Assembly (NCBI GenBank): GCA_003427395.1
Contig: BFEA01000144.1
Location: 2,912,504-2,952,023 of the forward strand
Origin: Chara braunii
Taxonomy: Eukaryota > Streptophyta > Charophyceae > Charales > Characeae
Length of the DNA: 39,520 nt
Reading direction: 5' to 3'
Shown: piece by piece, positions 9,431 to 19,090 of the stretch
Layout of the letters: each line of letters begins with the position of its first letter
Position numbering within the stretch: the stretch's first letter is position 1
Notes under the pieces: model-generated
What the model was told of the DNA's origin: nothing
Seen by the model: only the letters and a program-made list of their open reading frames with translations
Databases searched by the model: none
Made by a program: the position numbers and the translations under genes

Positions 9431-9663
9431 AAGGCTTCTATGGTCGGATCGCTGGACGATGGCAACCCCCAGTTTACCCCTTCTTTCCAAGAGAGTCTAC
9501 TTGTCAAGAACTCAGTAATTTCTAGTCCTCGAACCCATTCCGGTCACTGCCCTGACCACTTCACTCTGACAATCAGTTCGACTTTATTCGAGTTCCCGAA
9601 TCACCCTAATTCATCCTCGATGAAATTGCGTGAGCCCTCCTTTCCCCATGAACGTTTTTAGCG

Positions 9664-9712
9664 TCTTTCTACTTAGCTTGGTTCCAGTCTTTCTACTTAG
9701 CTTGGTTCCAGT
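9664..9712. repeat. 25-bp direct duplication
   Basis: The unit tctttctacttagcttggtt plus ccag occurs twice in immediate succession. It is a recent slippage event in otherwise unassigned sequence of the retroelement (9431-9731 holds no open stretch of note). Confidence 0.8.
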
Positions 9713-9731
9713 CCTCCTCCCAGTGGATCTC

Positions 9732-11363
9732 CTATTCGTCTTCGTAGCCCCCTACCTTACGATAGTAAGAGCGTAGCTCAAAGAAACATAGGAGGGTTTG
9801 CTGGCTATCGAGGGGGTCAAATTCCCAAGTTTTGTATAACTCGGTCAAGTCAACTATGTAATCGGATGGGTCCCTAATAACTTTGTCAAGGAAGACCCAA
9901 AACTCACTAGGTTGGTCCTCCCTTGGCGACTCCCATGGTCCTCTGGGCGAGGTTGACCAAACTACCTCTACCAATTCCAAAGTCGAATCCCCAAACTTGG
10001 GTCCTGCCTTCCACAATGCGTAATTGACGTGGTGTGTGTCGTTATTTCACAAGAAGAACTCCAGTTGGAGGAAAGACCAGTGAACGTGAATCAAACGATC
10101 TAGTCCTCCAAGGAATTCTTCCAGTACAAAGACGGGAACCAGAAGTCGTAATGCCTCCTCCGGGTATGGTAGAAACCCGTGCTCAACCAACCTCAACGAG
10201 ACAATTATCAGCCTGAATCCCCCTCCCCAGCGAAGCTCTTCCTCCCGGAATCTTCCTACCTTGCTCTGAAGTATTCCCTGGGTCGTCCCTTCGTAGGGCC
10301 AGGTGCGGAGGCTTAGGCTTGGCACGACCCCTAGCTTCGGATAACCTTGCTTCACCGCTCTAAGGACAATATCTCCCAACACAGAAGTACGGTAGTATAG
10401 TAGACCCTCGACGACTAGCGTAGCCGACCCTGCTATTTTCCTTCCTCTCCTGTCGCGATCAAATTCTACCGAGGTCGCAATTAATAACCAAGCTCCGGAC
10501 CCTATCAAGACTAACTTCCAAACCTTGTCCACTCTCCCTGGGTTAACTCGTCTGACCGCCCATCCTGGCAGGGTTAATTATATCCAATCTTCGCCAATAA
10601 ATTATGGCTCCCTAAACTCAAACTGGCGGAGTTCAACTGGGTACTCCTCCCTGCACCGAGACATCTAGTCCTCTTCAGACTCTGCGTTTAAAATCCTGGC
10701 CCTGTTTGTTTCACCTGTGATTGCTCTCCAACGGAGTTCAGCCCTAATTTAGAAAAAGATCCACCTCAATTCCCTAAAATCAGGTACCACTCTGTCTAGG
10801 CAATACGTGGCCAGCCATGCTAGCTCGGCTATCGAGGCCTTGAACTTGGTGGCCTTCCTAAGTGCCCTCACCAACCTTTGATGACTATCGATCCTCCTGA
10901 AGATCAACTCAGTCAGAAACCTAGGCACTGTTGTAGGCCTAACGTCAGTCACTTTAGGGAGTTCCCAATCGTATGCGTATCAAACTGAGTATCGAGCTAT
11001 AGTATCCGACCCTGTCGAAAATTCCCCAAATAATCAAGAACCGTACCTACAGTTGAGAGATATTAGACAGAAGATTGCTCGACAATGTCTCGCAGCGTCT
11101 ATCACTAGAAACCTCCACTCATCGGATGATAAATATATTATAATGTTTACCTCCGCAATAAGTGGCTCACTCTCTCTATCCCTTCTGACACAGGGTCTGG
11201 GTTGACACTCAATCCTCACCCACAAGAAAACTCCTCTTATTATCAACCCATACTCTCTCATGGGTCTATACTTGTTTTTCCCTTCCAATGGCAGGCTCAC
11301 GACATCAAACAACCCTTCCTCACGTTTAAGATCGATTTGGGTATCTGATTCAATAAATACCAT
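9732..11363 (-). pseudogene. Broken unknown coding region (retroelement extra ORF, 5' part)
   Basis: Minus-strand open stretches at 9732-10016, 10047-10532, 10749-10952 and 11034-11363 follow each other with short gaps and share one frame by coordinate (all end at the same position modulo 3). The first has WESPREDQPSEFWVFLDKVI and DYIVDLTELYKTWEF, the third RFLTELIFRRIDSHQRLVRA, the fourth PMREYGLIIRGVFLWVRIE and EVNIIIYLSSDEWRFLVIDA. Composition (Trp, Arg, Leu, Ile) is like real protein, not like random translation. I recognise no domain. They may include further diverged modules, but I cannot align them convincingly. Confidence 0.4.
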
Positions 11364-12616
11364 TCCTAATCAACTGTCAACAGTGTTTTCAATACTCCTC
11401 TCCCTGTGCCCACTCTCGGACTGGTGAGTTCACAAACCCCCACGACAGGCCTCCATCGATCACTCATATATCCCTTCAAGATGTCAACAGGCCTAGGAAA
11501 GAACCGCCCTCTGGCGTATCTCTCCCTACCCTCATGTCAAGAAGGAGGATGGATCAAGGTGCCATCATCGCTGGCCTAGCACCTCCGCCGCGACCTGGAC
11601 ACGAGTCGGCCAACTCATGTGCCCTAGGGCGCACGCAAACGAAGGGGTGGTGTCTCACTCGTGCATCCGCACTCTCTTATCCATGCCTCTACTCGTCCCA
11701 CCTCAGGCATGGTCTCACCCCGACATGTGTTGTGGTCCAAACCCCCTAGCTATCCATCATGATCATCTAGCCTATTTAGTCTCACCCTGCTCCTTGCAGA
11801 TCCGGGACACTTCTCCCCTCCCCTTCAATCCCTTCAGTTCATCCCCTGCTGACAATTTTCTCTCTTAGAATCAGATCAAGGTAGACTGACCAAAGGGTAG
11901 GGAAAGATCGGAACAATCCTCCTCGATCACAAGGGAAATGCAAGGAGAAAATGCAAGAAATCACGAGAATGCAAGAATCGATGAAATAACGGGAATGCAG
12001 AAATCCAAGGCTCACCCGGTAACGTCGATCACAGGTCGGTCGTCCGTCGTCCGCTCACTCGCACTCGCACCACACCTGCACACGCCAAGAAATTTATGGC
12101 GTCAGTGTCAAGTAATAAACTCCTTCTCCTCAATCCTCCTCACCTCAGCGGTTACAGGCGGACCGAAGTCCAGAGAGACAGCCTTCCCCGACAACGGCGA
12201 CACTGTCAACTGGTTGAAGGGTTATGCAGGCACGCCAACCAAACCCTATATCACGCGCCATGTCTGTCACCCCACGGGAGGGCCGATCGGGGCTCCTGTG
12301 ACTTAAAAGAAAATAGTTAGTCCACACCCACACATATAGAGACTGGAGCAGATCCTTGGACACTGCATCGAGTCGGGTCCGAATCAAGAAAATCGGTTTG
12401 AGTCCCGACCGATCTCACTAACAACCTCGGACGAATCCTCCGTCCAATGGGGTGGCGCCGATATCGTGCTCGCTGATCCCAGAAAACTGTGCTCGAACTC
12501 TCCGTGTCGGAATTAGATTCTCGGGCCCACTGGGGGCATAGCTCCTGATCAAGCTTCACCATGCTCGTGTCACACTCCACACAAACCTCTGTCCGTTTTT
12601 GCCTGTCCCCCTTCAA
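11364..12616 (-). other. Leader region of the retroelement, no gene seen
   Basis: Mixed GC content with short open stretches on both strands and no recognisable motif. It is collinear with the 5' part of the retroelement. Confidence 0.4.
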
Positions 12617-13130
12617 GCCTTAAATGTCCGCTCCAATCCAAGGGCTTCGGCTTGAGTCTAAGATGTCCGAGGTTGTCTTTAAGTGCCCTGTCTAAACAAA
12701 CAACCTAGTCAGTATCAAACTCTCAGTCTGTCCTTAAATGTCCCATCCGCTCGTAAGTCCCAGTCCTGCCAGACTCCGTGTTGTATCCAATTTCCCAGTT
12801 CTGCCAAAGTCCCAGTTCAGTCCTATGTCCTGAAACAGCCAAAGTTTCAGTTCGGTCCAATGTACCGGTGCCGCCAAAGTCCCAGTCCAGCCGATGTCAG
12901 GCCCTTGTGTATTCCCGGTTGGCCTTTAAAATCCAAGTTCGTCTTTACAATCCCGGCCCACCTTCAAAGTCCAGGTCCAAGCGAAAGTCTCGTATTGCCC
13001 AAAGTTCTTGTTTCGTCAAAGTTCCAGCTTTGTTGAAGCCACAGTCCCATCCAAAGTTCTAGTCCAGCAAAAGTCTCGTACTGTCCAAAGTCCCGGACTT
13101 GCAAAATCTCGGTCCGGCTGTGGACCATCG
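12617..13130. repeat. Degenerate minisatellite, 'caaagtcccagtcc' type
   Basis: A core close to ccaaagtcccagtccagcc recurs many times with variable spacing (about 20-45 bp) between roughly 12690 and 13110. Plus-strand open frames here are by-products of the repeat (recurrent Gln-Ser-Pro-Ser). Confidence 0.75.
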
Positions 13131-13364
13131 CTCCAGGCTCCGCAATCTGCGCCCGTAGTTCCGGACTGTGTCCAAAGTCCCAGTTCACCCGTGCGGAGAG
13201 GCGTGTCTGGACAAATTCGAATGGGGTCGTTAGTCGCCGCTCCCGCCCTTGCTAATGAGCGTGCTTCGATGCTTGAACACACCCGGATTCCGACTGCGTG
13301 CGGGCACGCCTGGTACCTGACCCCAACTGTGCAAGAGTGCGCGCTGGTCCGCGTGGATATTTCC

Positions 13365-13750
13365 GCCCGATCCTGACTTCGCGCTGGTGCGCCCAGTGGT
13401 CCCCACTCGATCTCGACTTCGCGCGGGCGCACGCAGCTGTCCCCGCCCGATCTCGACTTCACGCGTGTATGGCCGAAGTTGCGTGCAGCTACTCACGCCC
13501 AATCTGGGTTTCCCTTGAGTGTGAACGTGTGCGCTCGACCGCGCTCGTCACAATCCCGACCTCCGCGAGCGTGTGCGAGTGAGCGCACGACCACGCACGT
13601 CGCAATACCGACCTCCACGAGCGTGTGTGCGCGACCACGCGCGTCGTAATCCCGATTTCCGCGAGCGTGTGCGCGTGTGAGTGGAACCCCGCGCGTCACA
13701 ATCCCGACTTCCGCGAGCGTGTGAGTGTGAGTGTGCGCTACCTCTCATGA
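13365..13750. repeat. GC-rich minisatellite, about 50-bp unit
   Basis: Two related arrays. At 13370-13475 the unit contains gatctcgacttcgcgc. At 13540-13740 the unit contains cacaatcccgacttccgcga followed by gcgtgtg, in about four copies. The antisense reading frames they create are Arg/His/Ser-rich and low-complexity. Confidence 0.8.
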
Positions 13751-14558
13751 CCTCCCCACGTGGGTGTACGTGTGCACGAATGTGTGTGCGCTCCCTAGCT
13801 ATGGCGCTTGCGTCTCCCATACCTGTCTCCCCATGCGTCGCCCTGGGCCTAGCTTCTCTGGTCTTTCTGAGCTTCCGTAGGGCGCCTGCACGTTCGCTTC
13901 TTCCAAGTCCTCCTGAACTCCACTCGGGCGCCCGTGCGTGAACGAGTGGGAAGTCCCGCTCCCCGCAGTCGTGCGCCTGTAAGTGCGCTTCTACGAAGTC
14001 CCCACCTTAGAGCCCGATTGGGCTTATATACCTTGTTGGGCCTTCCTCTCGGAGCGCCTCAGACTCTTTGTCTACTCCGGGGCTGGCGACAAGTTGTGGC
14101 GCCCCGGTGCCATGGCTCCCTCGGGCCTAAACCCGGGCCTGTTTGGGCCCTTGAAGAGTTTTCAGCGAAGGTTTTTTTTTTGTCGGGTACCAGGTCTTTT
14201 GCAATGCCCTGGTACCAGGCCTCCTTTCGAACCTCGGTCCAGGTCTGTCCTCCCGTGGTCCCCACATGAAAGACACCGGCTTTATAAAATTTCGCACGGC
14301 TCGAACACTCTAGTAAATAATCTCATGGTCCGAGGGTCTTTTTCCCAACCTTAGGCCCTGCAACCCTTTTTAGGTCTCACGTACAGCCCAAATGCAACGG
14401 TGCCGTGCGTGCTCACGTAGCGCTCTCCCTCAAATTTGGGCCTCGTGGCGAACTTTAGTGTTACCGCTGCTTGGCCCGTTCGAGGGTTCGTCACAATAGT
14501 CAGCCCCCTTCATTGTTTCGTCCTCTATCTGACTCTTAGCTTGAGTCGAGCCTTCCAG
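13751..14558 (-). other. Retroelement leader next to the right LTR-like repeat
   Basis: No gene seen. A pair of inverted ctggtacc-type words flanks 14188-14219. On the minus strand an AT-rich tataaa word occurs near 14283. I could not find a clear primer-binding site at the expected position. Confidence 0.35.
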
Positions 14559-14818
14559 TTCTCATCCTTTCCCCTGAGCCTCAAACACCTCCCCTTCGTA
14601 GTAGTCATTCCTTTGTGTTTTGTCATCGATATGCCTCAATGGTGCGCATAAAGCGACGTTCTCTAAGAATCGTGGCCCGCTCCTTCTCGTCGTCTCACCC
14701 TCGACACTTGTTGCGGGAATCTGACACTTTATCTTTTTGACGTCATCTGCGACCCTGCTAAGTAAAGCAACAAAATTCAGCTCTCTTCAGGAATCATCTT
14801 CAAGGGAGCCGCCCAACA
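14559..14818 (-). repeat. Right LTR-like direct repeat (5' LTR of the retroelement)
   Basis: Direct copy of 490-770, 14.07 kb away. On the minus strand it opens TGTTGGGCGGCTCC, matching the TG-GGGCGGCTCC start of the other copy. The two copies together bracket the gag-pol remnants in the right order and orientation. Confidence 0.6.
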
Positions 14819-14874
14819 TCGTATCTCCTTTCACATGTCCAACCATAACTATCGTCTCATTCATGTACATACAC

Positions 14875-15368
14875 ACCAACAAAAAAATTCCCATGAAAAG
14901 TGAAAGATGAAATGTAAAAACATTAATGCATATTTAAAAATTATAATTCCGATGTTCATTAAATTGGAAAATTTTCAGTTTTGTTTGACAAGTTTCCGTT
15001 TTCCCATCCAAATGCATCAATTTGTTGAAGATGGAATGAAGGTTTGGACGAATTTATGAAATATTTTAATTAAAATTTCATTATACTGCAACAAATATCT
15101 TATAATTAATATTGGATTAACCTATTTATAATTGAAATTCCTTACATAGAATAACAATCTAATTAGAATAATTCATGAACTCATTAAGACTTTCATTCCA
15201 TCCCTGACATACTGTGCAAACAATAATGGATAACCCATTATTGGAAGGAAAGAGTTTAAGCAAAACGAAAATTTTAAAAAGTGGCATGATATTTTTTTAA
15301 ACGGAATATATATATATTTTTTATAATATAATTTTATTATGGAAATAATTTTTTTTTTTTTTTTTTTC
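14875..15368. mobile_element. Non-autonomous TIR element, copy 2
   Basis: Aligns with 4535-5069 in the same orientation, including gatggaatgaaggtttggac and the cctatttataa block. The left end reads CCAACAAAAAAATTCCCATG. The right end has been eroded into a poly-T run near 15350. It lies only 57 bp outside the right LTR-like repeat. Confidence 0.7.
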
Positions 15369-16870
15369 CCCATACCAATGATTGTTCTCTGACTGTCGGA
15401 CGTCTTCAATAATAAGAAGCACCATAGATAAGGACACAAACTACCATGGATGAACACGTACATGAGTTAACGACAATATCCACATGAGGGTAGTGATGAA
15501 TTTAAATGCGTAAAAGTAGGCAGGACATATCTCGAATGTGATAACGAGTATCATAAACATATAGATCTCAATTCACCGTGATTGTAGCAAAATGAAGCGT
15601 GTATGTATCAATCACTCAATCTGTTCCTTGTCCTTGACGATTCGTATATATCCGGAAGGTTAACTCTTTCAACATTGAAACCAAAGCATGTGCGACTTAT
15701 TTGTCTCTCTTGATTCACTAGTACCATTCCAAGTAGGTGCTTCAAAAACGCTTGTTATATGAACATGTACAAACCTTTATGCCAACAATGAAGTATGAAT
15801 ATCTCAAACCTCCATCCACAAGCGCAATACAATAATACGATCAACAGTCAAGATCGCATCACTCATGCACATTTATTTGTTCACCATAAATTAAGTCAAA
15901 ACAATTATATCATGAGCTAAGGACACTATGAGTTGTTAGAAGCCTTCTCAACGACAATACCAATAATATAAGTCTAGTACATGTACAAACTTAAATAATA
16001 TAAATCGCAATTTTATTAAACTTTATTTTATCTCATAAACTTGATTTTTCCAAACTCTACGACAATGTCCCATTATCGATCTTTTTGCATAAACCTGACC
16101 TGCAAAATAATCCTCATATCAACCTTAAGTGATGTGAAATCCTCCTTTTGCATAAACCTGACCTGCAAAATAATCGATCTTGCACAATGAATAACACATG
16201 TCTGTAACTATTCAGACCGACAAATTCTACTCAAAATACTGAATTATACCTCACATTTTATATTATATATGTTATGGAGCGCATTTGATGGTTCAATGAG
16301 GTATGAAACTTTTACAATATTATTTGTATCATTATATATAAGTACATGATGAAGTAAATTTTATGAATTATTTATATGAACTTCATATTGATATGTCTCA
16401 TAATATGGAAGACTATTGTATTTAATTATTGCAAATGTTATACAAATAAAGTTTTAAATTTGTATTTATACTAAACCATATTCAATTTAATTACTTACGT
16501 AATAAGATACACGGTATAATATTTAAAAAAATTATTTTATAAGTTTATGATTATGATTTCAAATCAATTTCACATGCAGATTTATGTTCACCACATTGAA
16601 ACACAAATATTAATATAAAGAAACAACTACACAATTTATTTTATGACTTGCTTAAAAACTACAAATAAATTCATATATAAATAATCATTTGTTTTTTATA
16701 ATTTTTCTTGGTATCATACAAAGTTCGAATAGATTATCAATTTTATTGTATTATAAAGTAGATCGACGATTTACATTAATAATAAAGTGAAAACAAATAA
16801 GTTTTTGTATATATATAACGTCATTTTACAATTTTAAAAATAAAATAAACTCATGTGTATAATGATGTGC
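15369..16870. other. AT-rich gene-free region
   Basis: No open frame of note on either strand. It contains a 30-bp direct repeat (ttgcataaacctgacctgca plus aaataatc) at 16082-16112 and 16145-16175. No gene or RNA was recognised. Confidence 0.6.
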
Positions 16871-16871
16871 T

Positions 16872-16990
16872 AAAACCGCCACTTTACCCACTACCGAAAA
16901 GTGAAATTCCGATGAGTTCGGAGCGGGTCTTTAGGGGGAGCGCCGACTTGGAGACGCAAGCAAGTCTAACCTTGAAATTTTTAGGCACCA
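16872..16990. other. GC-rich island with stem-loop potential
   Basis: A GC-rich segment in otherwise very AT-rich DNA. CGCCGACTTGG near 16942 can pair with CCAACTTCGGCG near 16988-16999, and CCGA-tgag-TTCGG near 16910 makes a small hairpin. It is immediately followed by tandem repeats. It may be a structured RNA, the end of a mobile element, or the GC-rich head of the repeat array. No identity established. Confidence 0.3.
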
Positions 16991-16994
16991 ACTT

Positions 16995-17690
16995 CGGCGA
17001 TTTTTTGTGCTAAAAAAAAAAAAAAAAAATCTGAAAATTTGATATCACGTAGATTAGGATGTGTGATCTTTTTGAGAAAAAAATACCAGAAAAATCAAAT
17101 AAAATATTTTAGACCATGAAATAAATATCGCACAAATTCGTCATATTTTTTATTTTTGTTAGTCCAACGTGTGGACCAAAGGGAAAAATACCATAACTTT
17201 CGTGATTTTTCGTGCTCATAAAAATGCCTTGAAGACTTTGAAAATGAAGAATCTGTAGATCTGGTCGTGATCTTTCTAAAAAAATATTTTTTAAAAATTA
17301 AAAAATTATTAGTTAGTGAAATAAATGATGTGTTAATTTGTCTCTTTCTCGATTTTTGTCACTATGCTACTTGTAGGCCAACAAGAAATGTATCCCAACT
17401 GCAATAATTTTTTATGCTTAGAAGAATTCATAAACAAATATGAAAATTGAAGGGTTTGTAGATTCGATCGTGATATTTTTGATTAAAAAAATAAAATATT
17501 TTGAACAATTAAATAAGTGATGACGACAATTTGTTTTTTTTTTTTTTTTTTGCCAATCTGTTGGGTCTCCAGACTATAATATTTGTAGCCCCCATTAACA
17601 TGTGTTATTGGTTCCTCTACTTTCACAATGTCATGTAGAGTGTGGTTTAAGTGAGTAGTTTTTGGATTTTGAATAGCGGTCGTCAAAATT
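16995..17690. repeat. AT-rich satellite-like tandem repeat, about 205 bp
   Basis: The words gtagat-t/c-..g-tcgtgatctttt followed by aaaaaaata, then ataaat-gatg and cgatttttgt, recur near 17050, 17255 and 17455. This gives three or slightly more diverged copies with a period of about 200 bp. No coding potential. Confidence 0.6.
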
Positions 17691-18280
17691 TTAAGACAAT
17701 TATAAGAAGCGCATTTTTATGTAGATAAAAATTATTGAGATGAATAATACTTATTTGTCCACTATAAAATAGATGGTAAATATATATTTATGCAAATGAT
17801 GTTTATGGATTCATCGCAGGTAATAATGTGTATAATGTATATTGAAGCGTGTTTTAATTTCCGCCATGGATTCCCGAACCGTCTATTTATTTTTGTGAAA
17901 ACAAAAGCGAATTATTAGACATACGTGAATTTGGTTTTATAATATACTTTTTGCATATTCGATAATTCAAATGTGGCGATTTTATAAATAATGTCATAAT
18001 ATAAGTTATATTTTACGTTTAGTACGCTAAAGAGTTGTTCTTTATTATTTTTTTGTGCAAAAGTTTTAACTCAATTATATAAACATGAATTTATAATGTC
18101 AATTCATATTAAAAACTAATAGTATTCTTGCGAATAAAATATACGTGTTATAAGCATTGTTAACAATGTTTTTTATGAAAATAATATGTGTTTCATAATA
18201 ACTATAATTTTCTGTTAGTTTTTTATATAAAGTTGAATGTGTGTATGAATTTTTTCGAGGTGAAACTGGAATGAAGTATG
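17691..18280. other. AT-rich gene-free region
   Basis: Nothing recognisable on either strand. Confidence 0.5.
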
Positions 18281-18284
18281 TAAG

Positions 18285-18740
18285 TGCATTTACCCGAGGC
18301 TTGAGCGAATAGGTGCGAAGGCTTAGTCTACCGAAAAAACACATGAAATTGATCATCCCACTACTACTAAGCCTATACAGGGGACGGCTGCAAGCATAGC
18401 TACCTCTTGCAGTCAAGGGGCCGGCCAGCACAAAGACCAAGAATTTTGCTACCTCCCATGTACTTCCCCACCCCCATCGAGTAACAGCAGGGTCCAAGGT
18501 AAACATGTCCCACACCCCACACCCCCCTCGTTCAACGCAGTGGACCGGGCAAGGCTGGTATACGCAGCCAGGAGTGAACCACGACAATCCTTTCGTGTTG
18601 CTAGACCCCATTTCCAGCAGGTGAAGCTCCCCTCCAAGAGAACGGAGCAACGGCGAGGTCCTAGTAGCAGGGCTTGGGGCCACGACCTCCTGAATGCAAC
18701 TTGCGTGCCTAACCATCTGAGCCAGGCTGGTTGCCCGGTA
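18285..18740 (-). mobile_element. SINE-like element with degenerate tRNA head
   Basis: On the minus strand the head reads AGCCTGGCTCAGATGGTTAG, which fits a Pol III A box (TGGCTCAGATGG at 18713-18724). About 37 nt later comes GGTCGTGGCCC (18677-18687), a poor B box. The body is GC-rich and ends near the AT-rich boundary at 18290. A long minus-strand open frame across it (18099-18809) looks like a by-product. The element ends only about 350 bp upstream of the eEF2 start codon. Confidence 0.4.
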
Positions 18741-18893
18741 CTGGCCTACAGCGCCGTCGGTCCCCGACGACTTGCAGTGGCCCCCTGCCTCGCCCCTCGC
18801 CTCGACCACGGGCTACCCTCGCCCTCGGGGTATCGCGGTATGCCAGTACATATTCATAAACGCAACACATTGAAAACCTCCAGAGGTAGTGAG

Positions 18894-18922
18894 CGGCGAG
18901 GCGCAGCGCAGCGCAGCGCATC
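18894..18922. repeat. gcgca short tandem repeat
   Basis: Four to five copies of gcgca(g) just upstream of the likely eEF2 5'UTR. Confidence 0.7.
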
Positions 18923-18934
18923 GGCCGCCATTGC

Positions 18935-19090
18935 TTTGCTGCGCTGTCTCCGTCTCCGTTCTCCGTCTCCGTAGTAGATATTGGCGAATTGCTATCCTCT
19001 GTGGCCCGTGACCGTTTTTCGCCTCCGCAGGCAGACTCCTTTCTAGCTTCATCTCGGCCTTGACGGCCGTGTTCGAAAAAATCAGCGAAA
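18935..19090 (+). promoter_or_regulatory. Likely eEF2 core promoter and 5'UTR
   Basis: Pyrimidine-rich with repeated ctccgt words (18945-18973). No TATA box is visible. The segment 19023-19090 is duplicated downstream together with the start codon. The start context is AAAATG, with G at +4 supplied by exon 2 after splicing. The transcription start is not determinable from sequence alone. Confidence 0.45.

Noticed and set aside
13016-13820. Arg/His/Ser-rich open frames on both strands
   Set aside because: They come from the 50-bp GC-rich minisatellite.
16905-16990. Hammerhead ribozyme-like ccgatgag...
   Set aside because: The conserved CUGAUGA core is not exact and no GAAA partner with matching stems was found.
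18099-18809. 236-codon minus-strand open frame upstream of eEF2
   Set aside because: It crosses the SINE-like element and AT-rich DNA with a sharp change in composition; better explained as an open stretch in a SINE.
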